A stretch of 64,000 nucleotides of DNA from Oscillospiraceae bacterium (GTDB taxonomy: Bacteria > Bacillota > Clostridia > Oscillospirales > Acutalibacteraceae): NCBI GenBank assembly GCA_015066385.1, contig SVOJ01000008.1, forward strand, positions 1 through 64,000, given 5' to 3'. Position 1 is the stretch's first letter; every line of letters starts with the position of its first letter. A program made the position numbers and the translations under genes. Under the pieces are notes generated by a model. The model ran no database searches. It saw nothing but the letters and a program-made list of their open reading frames with translations, and was not told the DNA's origin. Positions 1-10,201 of the stretch are shown in pieces.

Positions 1-78
1 AGTTCAAAAACGAGGATTTTCATGATTTTTACGTCTTTTTATTCAATTTATTCCAAATATTTAACAATACAGACAGAA

Positions 79-114
79 AACCGTGTCTCGCTTGATTGCG
101 AAACACGGTTTTTC
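79..114 (-). terminator. Hairpin terminator-like sequence downstream of the ceramidase-like gene
   Basis: aaccgtgt...aacacggtt inverted repeat next to T/A runs. Confidence 0.5.
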
Positions 115-163
115 GACAGTCTGAGCCGCACAGTTTCCTGTGCGGCTGTTGGCATATTATTGT

Positions 164-2035
164 TTATCGAACAGATTCAACAAGGTCGATGAATTCGCCG
201 ATGATGCTCGAAGCGGTGTGCTGACCCATGGAAACAAGCAGGCACCATGTGTCGCTTTCAAGCGAGCCGGATTCTGCATCGTACTGATAACCTGCTACGG
301 TGTAGTAGGGATCGGGTTCGATGTAACCTGCAGCATCGTTCATGAGGTCGCATACGATGAGATCTTCACCGAAGTAATCACGCAGAGCAAGGTAGGGGAA
401 GTCAGCAAGCGGAGCGCTGTCAAGAAGCAGTTCGCTCATCAGTTCACCGGGGTCCAGGAAGATCTTGACACTGTCGCCGATTTCCATGTAACCGATTTCG
501 GTCAGGCCGTAATAGTCACGGGTCTTCTTGTCGAACACAAGGGTGTTGCTTGCAATGCCGGTCTTCAGAAGAACTTTTGCAACATTATTGTCGATGGGCA
601 GAAGAATCTGTTCCATGCGGATGTTCATAACGGGGTTGACCTGTTCTTCTTCTACGGTTGCAAGGTTTTCATACCATATCGTGTAATGTTCGGTGCCTGC
701 ATATTTGTTGACTTCCAGCAGGTCGCCGGTGGCTTCGTTGAGGGCAATTCTTTCATCCTCGGTCATGGTCATGGAAAGCGCAATGTATCCCAGTTCATAA
801 CCGAAACGAACAGCGCTCAGGTGGCTGGTATGGTCAAGGTTGTCAGAAGACAGTCCTCTTGAGGAGGTGTTGGTGCCGACGTTGCCCTGAATGAAAATGA
901 AGTTGTAACCTGCGTAATTGCAGACCTTTTCCATGTAGTAAACGAAGTCAGCAGACAGCTTGGAGTCGATCTGAATACCCTTGTCGGTGGTCAGATAGTC
1001 GTAGCTTGCGGATTCGGGATGGCAACCGAAGGTAGCAACAAGAGTCGGCTTGACGGTCTCGTCATAGGGCTTGAACACAAGGCGATACATTTCCTGATCG
1101 CAAGCATAGGGAGGTGTGCGGTCACGAACATAGTCAGCAATGTTGGTGCGTGCATAGAACAGATCGCCTTCGGTCATGTTTTCGCAAGCGGTGCGGATGG
1201 ATTTTGCAGAACTGTCGATGATTTTATCAAGCAGGTCTTCGTTGACACCGCTCTTGTAGTTTTCGATGTCACGGAAGGTGAAACGAAGAACGTTGTTTGC
1301 AAGGGTGGAGATGGGAGCCGTCCAAACACCCTGCGTATCGATGCTCGAATGGGTGTGGGTTGCGGTCACATTGATGGCAATGATGCCGTATTTTTCGATT
1401 TCTTCCTGCGAAATAGCGGCACGGATCTTGCGCACGTCCGCATTGGAAATACCGATGCAGTCGATGGAGGCGAAAATCACAACGCCTCTGCCGTCGTTCA
1501 TGGCAACGGTGCGCACTTTGATATCTTCGGGAGTGCCGTCTTCTTCGGTGTAAACTTCGGTGGTGAACCAATAGGGAATGTAGCTGCCGCGGGTGTATTT
1601 GTAGCCTTCTTTGCCGAAGTCATCGGGCAGAATGGATTCGCTGGCATAACCCAAAGACCATACTGCATCTTCTGCGGGGGCACTCGGGTCGGCAAATTCT
1701 TCGCTGCCTTTGAAGAAGTTTTCGGCTTCTTCCAGATTGACTTCCGACATTTCAAGATATTCGGTGGATCTGGGCATGATTGCCGCAATGATACCGAACA
1801 GGAAATCGTTCACAAACACATTGGCAAGCCAACGCAGGAATTTTGCAAGGTTGTTCATCAGTTTGTCGCTTGCGCTGTCATCGGCAACCGTTTCGGAAGA
1901 AGCGATATAGTCTTCCAACGAAGTGAACTGTGCATCTTCAGCGGTTTCAACTGCACCTGCGCCCACAGCCGTTACTGAGAACAGCATGCAAAGGCAGAGA
2001 ACCAGCGCAATCGTTTTCTTAAAGAGTTTTTTCAT
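164..2035 (-). CDS. Secreted neutral/alkaline ceramidase-like protein
   Basis: Signal peptide MKKLFKKTIALVLCLCMLFSVTAVGAGA; region with SIDCIGISNADVRKIRA and ATHTHSS resembles the ceramidase N-terminal domain. Confidence 0.65.
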   Translation of the reverse strand: MKKLFKKTIALVLCLCMLFSVTAVGAGAVETAEDAQFTSLEDYIASSETVADDSASDKLMNNLAKFLRWLANVFVNDFLFGIIAAIMPRSTEYLEMSEVNLEEAENFFKGSEEFADPSAPAEDAVWSLGYASESILPDDFGKEGYKYTRGSYIPYWFTTEVYTEEDGTPEDIKVRTVAMNDGRGVVIFASIDCIGISNADVRKIRAAISQEEIEKYGIIAINVTATHTHSSIDTQGVWTAPISTLANNVLRFTFRDIENYKSGVNEDLLDKIIDSSAKSIRTACENMTEGDLFYARTNIADYVRDRTPPYACDQEMYRLVFKPYDETVKPTLVATFGCHPESASYDYLTTDKGIQIDSKLSADFVYYMEKVCNYAGYNFIFIQGNVGTNTSSRGLSSDNLDHTSHLSAVRFGYELGYIALSMTMTEDERIALNEATGDLLEVNKYAGTEHYTIWYENLATVEEEQVNPVMNIRMEQILLPIDNNVAKVLLKTGIASNTLVFDKKTRDYYGLTEIGYMEIGDSVKIFLDPGELMSELLLDSAPLADFPYLALRDYFGEDLIVCDLMNDAAGYIEPDPYYTVAGYQYDAESGSLESDTWCLLVSMGQHTASSIIGEFIDLVESVR

Positions 2036-2122
2036 GAAAAAATCCTCCTCAATATAATTGGTTTAATTATTATAACACAATAAAAAATATAGTGCAAGAA
2101 AAATTTACAAATATGGAAAATG

Positions 2123-2470
2123 TTAAGAACACAAAACCTTTTTGCAGAAAAGAATCAAATCCGAAATGCCGTCTTCGACCGTTTCCCAAACGGTTTCATC
2201 GTCAATGTTGCCGTATTCATGTGCTACGACATTGCGCATACCGCGAATCTGCCGCCATGGAATCTCTTTGTTGTTTTCTTTGAAGTCATCGGACAGTTTT
2301 GTGCTCAATTCCCCAATCTGCAACAAGCACATGCAAACTGCATTTTTATATACGGAATTGGTTGAAAAAACAGAAAAAGATCTGCCGAATTCGTCATGAG
2401 CCTCGTTGATTTGCGTGCAATATTTCAAAATTTTTTCTATGATATACAAATCACGTTTTTCAGGATTCAT
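2123..2470 (-). CDS. hepT: HepT-like RNase toxin (DUF86)
   Basis: RNVVAHEYG matches the HEPN R-x4-6-H motif; overlaps upstream MntA-like ORF by 11 nt. Confidence 0.85.
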   Translation of the reverse strand: MNPEKRDLYIIEKILKYCTQINEAHDEFGRSFSVFSTNSVYKNAVCMCLLQIGELSTKLSDDFKENNKEIPWRQIRGMRNVVAHEYGNIDDETVWETVEDGISDLILFCKKVLCS

Positions 2471-2762
2471 AAATCAGTATTTCCTCCTGTTCGATTCTTT
2501 TCAAAAATGAACTTTCAAGGCTTCCTGTTGTCAGTAAATCCAAAGGTTTGTCAAAACTTTCCTGCAGATCACAATGCAGACCGCCCAAGGCAAACAAGCC
2601 CCGCAGATTTCCTTTGTCAATGCGAAAATCGAGGTCGCTTTTTTCTGTTGCTTCTCCGCGGGCATAAGAGCCGAACAGAAAAACCCTTTGCACACCGTAA
2701 CGCTCTGCAATCGGCGCAACAATATGCTTGATTTCATCAATTGTATAAATCCGGTCAGACAT
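2460..2762 (-). CDS. mntA: MntA-like minimal nucleotidyltransferase antitoxin
   Basis: GSYARGEATEKSDLD = GS-X10-DXD motif; operonic with HepT. Confidence 0.85.
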   Translation of the reverse strand: MSDRIYTIDEIKHIVAPIAERYGVQRVFLFGSYARGEATEKSDLDFRIDKGNLRGLFALGGLHCDLQESFDKPLDLLTTGSLESSFLKRIEQEEILIYES

Positions 2763-2820
2763 CTGATACCCTCCTTTTACTTTTATTATATCACATTAAA
2801 ATAAGTTTTACAAGAAAAAA

Positions 2821-2850
2821 CATCGGATCATTGCATACAATGACCCGATG
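2821..2850 (-). terminator. Terminator of glycyl-tRNA synthetase gene
   Basis: catcggatcattg-cata-caatgacccgatg hairpin with adjacent A-run (T-run on minus strand). Confidence 0.7.
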
Positions 2851-2858
2851 AAAATGCT

Positions 2859-4241
2859 TTAGAATTCGATTTTGTTTGCGAAATAGGCTTCCAGTTCTGC
2901 GATGGGCAGACGGATCTGTTCCATGGAATCGCGTTCGCGGACGGTGACGCAGCCGTCTTCTTCGCTGTCGAAGTCGTAGGTGACACACCACGGCGTGCCG
3001 ATTTCGTCCTGACGGCGGTAACGCTTACCGATGGAGCCGGTTTCGTCATAATCGCACATCAGTTTCTTGGAAAGCATGTCGCAGACCTTGCCTGCGCCTT
3101 CCGCCAATTTCTTGGAAAGGGGAAGCACAGCGACCTTGATGGGAGCAACGGCGGGGCTCAGGTGCAGAACCACACGAACATCGTTCTTTTCGGGGTCGAC
3201 AACCTCTTCGTCATAGGCTTCGCAAAGCAGAGCGAGCACGGTTCTGTCCAGCCCGTAGGTGGATTCGATGATGTAGGGAACATACTTTTCGTTGGTTTCG
3301 GGATCCAGATATTCCATCTTTGCGCCCGAATATTCGCTGTGACGCTTAAGGTCGAAGTCGGTACGGTTGTGGGTGCCGTTGATTTCGCCCCAGCCGAACG
3401 GGAACAGGAATTCGATGTCGCAGGCAGCCTTTGCATAGTGGGCAAGTTTTTCATGGTCATGGAAACGAAGATGTTCTGCGGGAATGCCCAGATCCATGTA
3501 ATACTGTCTGCCGTATTCCTTGAAATAGTCGTACAGATCGGCATCCGTGCCTTCTTTGCAGAAGGTCTGGAATTCCATCTGTTCAAATTCGATGGTGCGG
3601 AAGGTGAAGTTGCCGGGGGTGATTTCGTTACGGAAAGCCTTACCGATCTGACCGATGCTGAACGGCAGCTTTGCGCGCATGGAGCGCTGCACATTCAGGA
3701 AGTTGACATATTCACCCTGTGCGTTTTCGGGGCGCAGGTAAATGACGGACTTGGAGTCGTTTGTAACACCTCTGAATGTCTGGAACATGAGGTTGAATTC
3801 GCGGATATCCGTGAAATTGCACTTGCCGCAGTTGGGGCAGGGAATGTTGTGCGAAACGATGAAATCATACATTTCGGGCTTGGTCATGCCGTCTGCGTGT
3901 GCTTCGGGGTCGAAAGCTTCAATCAGATTGTCGGCTCTGTGGCGCATTTTGCATTCCTTGCAGTCCAGAAGCGGGTCAGAGAAGCTCTGTACGTGGCCGC
4001 TGGCTTCCCATACTCTGGGATGCATCAGAATATCGGCATCCACTTCAAAGCTGTTTCTGCGTTCCTGAATAAAACGCTTGCGCCATGTGTCTTTGACATT
4101 GTTCTTGAGTCTTGTGCCCAAGGGGCCGTAGTCCCATGTGTTTGCAAGGCCGCCGTAAATGTCGGAGCCGGGGAATATGAAGCCTCTGCCTTTGCAGAGA
4201 TTCACGATTTTTTCCATGGATTTTTCGTTGTTGGGAATCAT
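2859..4241 (-). CDS. glyQS: Glycyl-tRNA synthetase (alpha2 type)
   Basis: Class II aaRS: GRGFIFPGSDIYGGLANTWDYGPLG, FRNEITPGNFTFRTIEFEQMEFQ. Confidence 0.93.
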   Translation of the reverse strand: MIPNNEKSMEKIVNLCKGRGFIFPGSDIYGGLANTWDYGPLGTRLKNNVKDTWRKRFIQERRNSFEVDADILMHPRVWEASGHVQSFSDPLLDCKECKMRHRADNLIEAFDPEAHADGMTKPEMYDFIVSHNIPCPNCGKCNFTDIREFNLMFQTFRGVTNDSKSVIYLRPENAQGEYVNFLNVQRSMRAKLPFSIGQIGKAFRNEITPGNFTFRTIEFEQMEFQTFCKEGTDADLYDYFKEYGRQYYMDLGIPAEHLRFHDHEKLAHYAKAACDIEFLFPFGWGEINGTHNRTDFDLKRHSEYSGAKMEYLDPETNEKYVPYIIESTYGLDRTVLALLCEAYDEEVVDPEKNDVRVVLHLSPAVAPIKVAVLPLSKKLAEGAGKVCDMLSKKLMCDYDETGSIGKRYRRQDEIGTPWCVTYDFDSEEDGCVTVRERDSMEQIRLPIAELEAYFANKIEF

Positions 4242-4433
4242 GGTAACCTCCGTATGTATAACAATGTATTTTTAAACTACATCTTAAGATACCTTATTTT
4301 CCCTTTTCTGTCAAGAGAAAACCGTTTTAATATTAGGTTTATTTTAAGTTAAATCTGTTAAAAAGAATTCAGCATTGACAAGTAAGTCACTTGTGCGTAT
4401 AATTTAAATACTATTCAGAGAGGAATTTTAACC

Positions 4434-5384
4434 ATGAAAAAATTTTTGAGTATTCTTTTGTGTGCGGTTCTGTTTGTCGGCAGTGCCGCTATCGGCACGG
4501 CTGCCGAAGGTGATATTGTTTACGGGAATGTGGATGGCAGTCCCGGTATCACATCCGGCGATGCCCGCATTGTGTTGCGTTATTCGGTAGGACTTGAAGA
4601 TCTGAACGAAGATCAGCTTCTTGCCGCCGATGTGGACGGCAACGGTGTTGTCAATGCAGGCGATGCCCGTATGATTCTGCGCGGTTCGGTCGGTCTTGAA
4701 AAAACTTCCGAATTCGGTGTCAACGGTTCGCAGGTCTTCATGAGCGGTAACTTTGTGATGACGGCTACGGTTGATGAGGAATCGGGTACAAAATTCACCA
4801 TTTCCCAGACCGAAAATTCTTCTTACATGGAAGCTACTATGGATATTGATATGTCCGACGGATCTACCAATACCGGAAAACCTGTCCGTATCGGTTTTAT
4901 GACGGTCGGCGAAAAAGTATATTGGGTTCTTCCCGATGCCGATCCGATGTGCTATCTGCTGATTGATGAAAAAGTAACTGAAAACATGGGTATCGATGCG
5001 GATTTGTTCAAGGAACTGATTCCGCAGATCATGTCCCCGCAGGTTGGTCGCACACCGGATGAGCAGACTGCGATTACTATCAACGGAAAATCATATAACC
5101 GTTGGATATACGAAAATGAAGACGGCACTTCGATTGCTCACGATATGCGCGGTATCACTTTGCAGTATCTTCGCACCTTTGATGCAGACGGCAATGAAAC
5201 TTCCTGCATGCGCGTCAATTCCATTTTGCCCACTGTGCCCGCTTATCAGCAAGGGCTTCCCTCGGGCAGTATCCTTTATGCGGCAAAAGAAGGCGATGCG
5301 GAAGATAATATCGGTTATATCACCGCTTTCTTAATGCGTTTTGCAGCACTTGCAAATATCCCGACGGATGATTTGCTCAATTGA
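4434..5384 (+). CDS. Secreted protein with N-terminal dockerin-like repeat pair and an uncharacterised C-terminal domain
   Basis: Signal peptide; GNVDGSPGITSGDARIVLRYSVGLE...ADVDGNGVVNAGDARMILRGSVGLE (two dockerin/EF-hand-type repeats). Confidence 0.75.
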   Translation: MKKFLSILLCAVLFVGSAAIGTAAEGDIVYGNVDGSPGITSGDARIVLRYSVGLEDLNEDQLLAADVDGNGVVNAGDARMILRGSVGLEKTSEFGVNGSQVFMSGNFVMTATVDEESGTKFTISQTENSSYMEATMDIDMSDGSTNTGKPVRIGFMTVGEKVYWVLPDADPMCYLLIDEKVTENMGIDADLFKELIPQIMSPQVGRTPDEQTAITINGKSYNRWIYENEDGTSIAHDMRGITLQYLRTFDADGNETSCMRVNSILPTVPAYQQGLPSGSILYAAKEGDAEDNIGYITAFLMRFAALANIPTDDLLN

Positions 5385-5610
5385 GATACGAAGTTTTAAA
5401 GCAGAACGCAGTCCGCAAAACAGAATAAAAACATCAAAAGGCTTGCATCGGGTACTCCCCTTGCAAGCTCTTTTTTTTGCATAAGAAAATAAGCACAGTG
5501 TTGTCATAATTCCGTAACAATCTGTGTAAAATTTGAGAAATTTGTTTACAATTAAGGCAATATGAGCTAAAAATCTTTTGTTAAAATGAATAAAGTAAAA
5601 AAATATTGAG

Positions 5611-7260
5611 GTGTTTATTTTGAATCTGTTCCGACTGAAAATGAAAAAAGGGATCAGCATCCTGCTGACTGTATTGCTGTTTGTTTCTTGTCTGCTTCCC
5701 GCTTATGCATGGACAGACCCGAGTGCATCCCGCAGTCAGATTCCCGTCATCCGTATTTCCGGCGACGGCGAACCGCTTTACAATGCGCAAGGGGATCGCA
5801 TTATGCACTTCCGCGGTTTTCTGGAAGACAACGGCGAAAATGATGACAACAGTGCGTTGTATGAATCCATCGGCAATGTTCTGATGCCGTTCTTGCGTGA
5901 AGGGATTTTGTTCAATCAATGGGATAATTATTATGCCGCTTTGCAGACCGAAATCGGCGAACTGTTCGGAGATGCTCTGTTGGACGGCAACGGCGAGCCC
6001 ATCAGCGGAACGGGACTTTCCAAAAGTCGCATTGAAGAGATTGAACAGATGAAAAAAACAGACAAAAAACAGGGGAAAGGCTATTACGGGATTTATGATT
6101 ATTGGTTTAATTATGACTGGCGTCTGGATCCGCTGTATACTGCCGATCTGTTTAACGATTTTATAAAAGCAATCAAAGAAACGACCAAGAGTGAAAAGGT
6201 CTGTATCATTTCAAGTTGTTTGGGCACTTCGGTGGTGACTGCTTATATCGCAAAATACGGTTGTGATGATATTCACGGTATTGCGTTTGACGGCGGTGTA
6301 AGTTACGGATCGGAAGCCATCAGTGAAGCCATCAGCGGCAAGTTTGCCGTCAACGGGGAAGCCATCGAGCGTGTGCTGATTGATTGTGCGAATTACGGTC
6401 TTTTTGATGTCGGCTCATTTGTAATGAAGACCATTGACCTTGCAACCGCAAGCGGTCTTCTGGACGGGGTCGTCGGCATTACAAAGGTAACACTGTATTA
6501 CCGTCTTGCAAAAGGGGTGACCTCCGCACTTGCATTGTCTACATTCTACACATGGCCGAGTTATTGGTCTGCTGTTACAAGTGAAGATTTTGATGCGGCT
6601 CTGAAATATGTGTTCGGTGAAGAAGGCAGTGAAAAGCGTACGCAATATGCAGGGCTGATTGAAAAAATTGTCAACTATGATGAAGTGGTTCGTCAGCACA
6701 TTCCCGAAATCATGGCAAGCATCAAAGAAAGCGGTGCCAATCTTGCGATTATGGCAAAATACGGCAGTCAGATGATTCCCGTCTGCGAATCTGCGGATCT
6801 GGTAGCCGATCAGATTGCATCGGTACACAGAGCCTCTTTCGGTGCAAAAACATCCCGCGTGTGCGAAACATTGTCCGAAGCATATATTGCACAGCAAGAG
6901 GCAAAGGGGTTGGGTAAATATATTTCTCCCGATCGTCAGATTGATGCATCCTGCTGTATGTTCCCCGATTATACATGGTTTATCAAAGGAGCAACGCATT
7001 CCAATTGGACTTCCTATGAAATGCAGATTCTGTATGATGTTGTCACGGCGGATACGCAGCTTACGGTTGATGATTTTGAATATACACAATTTATTGCCTA
7101 TGATACTGAAAAGGATCATGCCGAAGCCATGAATGAAGAGAATTGTAATACCGAAGCATGGAGCACAAAGAAGCCGACTACAATCATTGAAAAGATCGTT
7201 GCATTCTTTAATTCTCTGATCGAATGGTTCAAAGAACTGTTTACTTTGCTGAAAAAATAA
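5611..7260 (+). CDS. Secreted alpha/beta hydrolase (lipase/LCAT-like)
   Basis: Signal peptide; FNYDWRLDPLYTADLFNDFIKAIKE...VCIISSCLGTSVVTAYI (nucleophile elbow-like). Confidence 0.55.
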   Translation: MFILNLFRLKMKKGISILLTVLLFVSCLLPAYAWTDPSASRSQIPVIRISGDGEPLYNAQGDRIMHFRGFLEDNGENDDNSALYESIGNVLMPFLREGILFNQWDNYYAALQTEIGELFGDALLDGNGEPISGTGLSKSRIEEIEQMKKTDKKQGKGYYGIYDYWFNYDWRLDPLYTADLFNDFIKAIKETTKSEKVCIISSCLGTSVVTAYIAKYGCDDIHGIAFDGGVSYGSEAISEAISGKFAVNGEAIERVLIDCANYGLFDVGSFVMKTIDLATASGLLDGVVGITKVTLYYRLAKGVTSALALSTFYTWPSYWSAVTSEDFDAALKYVFGEEGSEKRTQYAGLIEKIVNYDEVVRQHIPEIMASIKESGANLAIMAKYGSQMIPVCESADLVADQIASVHRASFGAKTSRVCETLSEAYIAQQEAKGLGKYISPDRQIDASCCMFPDYTWFIKGATHSNWTSYEMQILYDVVTADTQLTVDDFEYTQFIAYDTEKDHAEAMNEENCNTEAWSTKKPTTIIEKIVAFFNSLIEWFKELFTLLKK

Positions 7261-7269
7261 AGACGAAAA

Positions 7270-7300
7270 AATGCGCCCGTCCGAACAGGACGGGCGCATT
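7270..7300. terminator. Bidirectional terminator between convergent genes
   Basis: aatgcgcccgtcc-gaaca-ggacgggcgcatt perfect 13-bp stem. Confidence 0.85.
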
Positions 7301-7311
7301 GTCTGCGTTTT

Positions 7312-7626
7312 TTATGCAATTTTGTGACCGTCTGTAACCTTGATTTTGCCCATGAACGGCACTTTGAGAACACCGGAGAGAACATCATTTTCGATGGTGA
7401 AAGAAACATCAACCACTTTGCCGGGAAGAAGCGAAACTTCTGCTTTTGCGGTGACGGTGTTGCCTTCGGTGGTCACATCATAAATCTTGTAATCGGGCAT
7501 ATCGAAATCTGCATCAATTTCAAGCGTGATGTCATATTCGCCGTTGTTGTCTGCGATGTTGAGGGTTACTTCGCCTCTGTAGAACATGGAATTGACTTTG
7601 CAAAGCCATTTGCCGATACCGATCAT
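7312..7626 (-). CDS. Small hypothetical protein (104 aa)
   Basis: ORF with upstream RBS (aggagtg). Confidence 0.55.
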   Translation of the reverse strand: MIGIGKWLCKVNSMFYRGEVTLNIADNNGEYDITLEIDADFDMPDYKIYDVTTEGNTVTAKAEVSLLPGKVVDVSFTIENDVLSGVLKVPFMGKIKVTDGHKIA

Positions 7627-7713
7627 AATAAAACACTCCTTAATTTCTTTTCTTTCAATATATCATATTCCGCTTTTGCGGTCAATATAAGTGATGTAAA
7701 TAATTTGTGACGA

Positions 7714-9366
7714 TTATTTTAAAATATCCATGAACACAACGGTATTCAACAGGATGCTTTCTTCCAGCACAAGCGTTCCGCCTGTTACCGTCACGGTTTG
7801 TTCAACGGGAATAAGTTCTGCTTTTTCCGCATAGCCTGCTTTGAGTTCGTTGAAATAGATATCCCTTGCCCATTGTGCGGAAAGGGTCGTGGGATTGTCA
7901 AGCAGCGGATCTTCCGGCGACCATGCAAAACAATCGTCCGTGATGTTGTATTTTTCGCGGTCAACGAGCCATTCGTCAAAGTAATTGCAGTTGTCGTCAA
8001 TATAGTATCTGACAACGGAATACTCACCGTCAGGCAGATTGATTCGGAACTTCATGTCGGCTGTGCCCGTGACAGTTGTATCATTTCTGAAACTGTATGC
8101 CATAATGCGGATATTGCCGCTTTCGGCATCCACAGCCGCCAGTGCTTTGGCTTCACTGCCGATGGGAAGTTTCATTTCTTTGCCGCCGTCCACATCGATT
8201 CTTTGCATACCCTCAAAGCCTGCAAATAATTTTGCTACATGGTAACTGACCGTCGGATTGCCGTTCAGAAGACCGTCGGAAAGATAATACCAGGACGAGA
8301 AATAGGAAAGACCGCTGTCAACGGCTTGCAACCACAGCCTTGCATCGTAAGCTGCCTGCCATGTGTAGCCGGTGGTTCTGCTGAGCAGTTGGTCTGTGTC
8401 TCTTCCCGCTTTATCGCCGACAAGAATTCTGCCTTCGTCAATGCCGTAGAACAGGTTGGTAAGTCCTTTGCTTTCGGCATAATTTTTAAGGTGTGCAACC
8501 GTTTCGGGCAGGGAAAAGCCTTCGGTGAATTGTCCGGGTTTGCTGTCATAGAACGATGCGGTCAGGAAATTGACCTTACTGCCCGTTTTGCCGTTTGCAT
8601 AGTTTGTGCCGTCAACCAGATGGTCGATGAAAATGCGTTCGTCCCACAGTCCTTCCGTAACGGTCATGGAGTGTGCACCCACGCACACATCTTCGCCGAT
8701 AACATCAATCAGAGCCTGCACCGTGTAGTCATACAGCTTGCAGAATTCAATTGCCGTTTCGTCCGGATTTTCGTTTGCGGTTTTGAACCAGTCTGCATTT
8801 TCATATTCGGTCATCACACCGAATCGCCATGTGCGCAGTTCTTCTTTGCCGAATCGGTCAACCAATGCTTGTGCCAGTGCCGCAATGTAGTTGTAATATA
8901 CATTATAGTCATCCGGCGGATATACATTCACTTCAAAATTGCCGATAGCGTAATCTTTTGAATATTTCATCGGCACATTGCCGAGTTTCAGGTGCGGTTT
9001 TGCACCGAGTTGCAGAATCCCCGCACAGTTGTCAATAAGACGGGAAAAATCATAGTCATCCAAAACGGATGTGTCATAAGGATCTTTGAACAGATCGCGC
9101 TGTGCATTGCCGCCCGAGCACTGCATCAGTTGCACATATCTGACAAAGTCAAAGATGTCATTTGTTTCATTGTTTTCGGCACCGATGAAAGAAGTGCCCA
9201 TTTCCCACACATTCACACTCTGCATGAGATTTTCCATTTCTTCCCTCTCAACAGCAGTATCAATATTGAACTCGACTTCAATATCATTGATAAGCGATTG
9301 CAGGCAGGGGAAGACCATCAGAAAAAACGAAACGATGGCAGAAACGGCTTTGATGATGAATTTCAT
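7714..9366 (-). CDS. Putative glycoside hydrolase, GH39-like TIM barrel
   Basis: Signal peptide/TM; ALAQALVDRFGKEELRTWRFGVMTEYENADWF...FYGIDEGRI. Confidence 0.55.
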   Translation of the reverse strand: MKFIIKAVSAIVSFFLMVFPCLQSLINDIEVEFNIDTAVEREEMENLMQSVNVWEMGTSFIGAENNETNDIFDFVRYVQLMQCSGGNAQRDLFKDPYDTSVLDDYDFSRLIDNCAGILQLGAKPHLKLGNVPMKYSKDYAIGNFEVNVYPPDDYNVYYNYIAALAQALVDRFGKEELRTWRFGVMTEYENADWFKTANENPDETAIEFCKLYDYTVQALIDVIGEDVCVGAHSMTVTEGLWDERIFIDHLVDGTNYANGKTGSKVNFLTASFYDSKPGQFTEGFSLPETVAHLKNYAESKGLTNLFYGIDEGRILVGDKAGRDTDQLLSRTTGYTWQAAYDARLWLQAVDSGLSYFSSWYYLSDGLLNGNPTVSYHVAKLFAGFEGMQRIDVDGGKEMKLPIGSEAKALAAVDAESGNIRIMAYSFRNDTTVTGTADMKFRINLPDGEYSVVRYYIDDNCNYFDEWLVDREKYNITDDCFAWSPEDPLLDNPTTLSAQWARDIYFNELKAGYAEKAELIPVEQTVTVTGGTLVLEESILLNTVVFMDILK

Positions 9367-9447
9367 TTTTTATTTCCTCCTGTAAATAATTTGTAAAACA
9401 AAAATGAAAAAAGAGGCCGTTTTTTCAACAGCCCCTTTTATTAAGAT

Positions 9448-10182
9448 TTAACCGGACAGTTTGCCTGTGTTTTCATTCTTGATGCTCATGTTGAAAACGA
9501 TTGCAAGCAGAATGACAGCACCGAAAGCAAGCAACACACCCGTGGTTGCAAAGCTGATTTCAAGGGACTTGAAAGAAACAAGAGAATTTGCAAGACCCGA
9601 AAGATTCAGCCCCAGGGATTCACTGAGTGCATCCGAAAGAGTGGACAAGGCACCCGACAGGTCAACCGTTGTGCCGTCTGCCGTGGTGGTTGTGCCCGGA
9701 GTAACTTTGGAGAGCAAGGTCGAAACATTGATTGTACCGTTGATAAAGGGCAGAGCAAACTTGTCAAAGAATTTGCTCATCAGCACCGTAGACAGCATAC
9801 CGCCTGCGGCAAAGCCTGCAGTAAGCAGACGTTTTTCCGTAAAAATGCCGAAAATGACGATCAACAGCATAAACACAAGAATCAGCGCGAGCATGGCAAT
9901 GGACACATACAGCCAGTTGATGGAGGGAATCAAATCTTTCAGCGAGCCGCCCTCGTTGTTTGCGGAATACTGTTTGAACAGTTCAATATAACTTGCAAGC
10001 TGACTGTTTTCATCATTTGCAGCCTGTGCAAGGCGTACAACGGAGTTGTACTCATCAATCCCCAACGACTGGTTGGAAATCAGTGTGCCGCCGAGCGAAA
10101 TGCGAAGAATCGGCAGGAACAATAAAGCAAGAATGACACAAAGAGAAGCAAGCGGAATCAGGATCTTGGAAAGAGTTTTCAT
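9448..10182 (-). CDS. Multi-spanning membrane protein of unknown function
   Basis: Several hydrophobic segments in a 244 aa ORF. Confidence 0.6.
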   Translation of the reverse strand: MKTLSKILIPLASLCVILALLFLPILRISLGGTLISNQSLGIDEYNSVVRLAQAANDENSQLASYIELFKQYSANNEGGSLKDLIPSINWLYVSIAMLALILVFMLLIVIFGIFTEKRLLTAGFAAGGMLSTVLMSKFFDKFALPFINGTINVSTLLSKVTPGTTTTADGTTVDLSGALSTLSDALSESLGLNLSGLANSLVSFKSLEISFATTGVLLAFGAVILLAIVFNMSIKNENTGKLSG

Positions 10183-10201
10183 GTCGGTTTACTCCTTATT
10201 T

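Noticed and set aside
140-862. 240-aa plus-strand ORF
   Set aside because: Antisense to the ceramidase-like gene, which has a clear signal peptide and domain.
4242-4433. T-box leader upstream of the glycyl-tRNA synthetase gene
   Set aside because: No recognisable AGGGTGGNACCGCG antiterminator motif on the minus strand.
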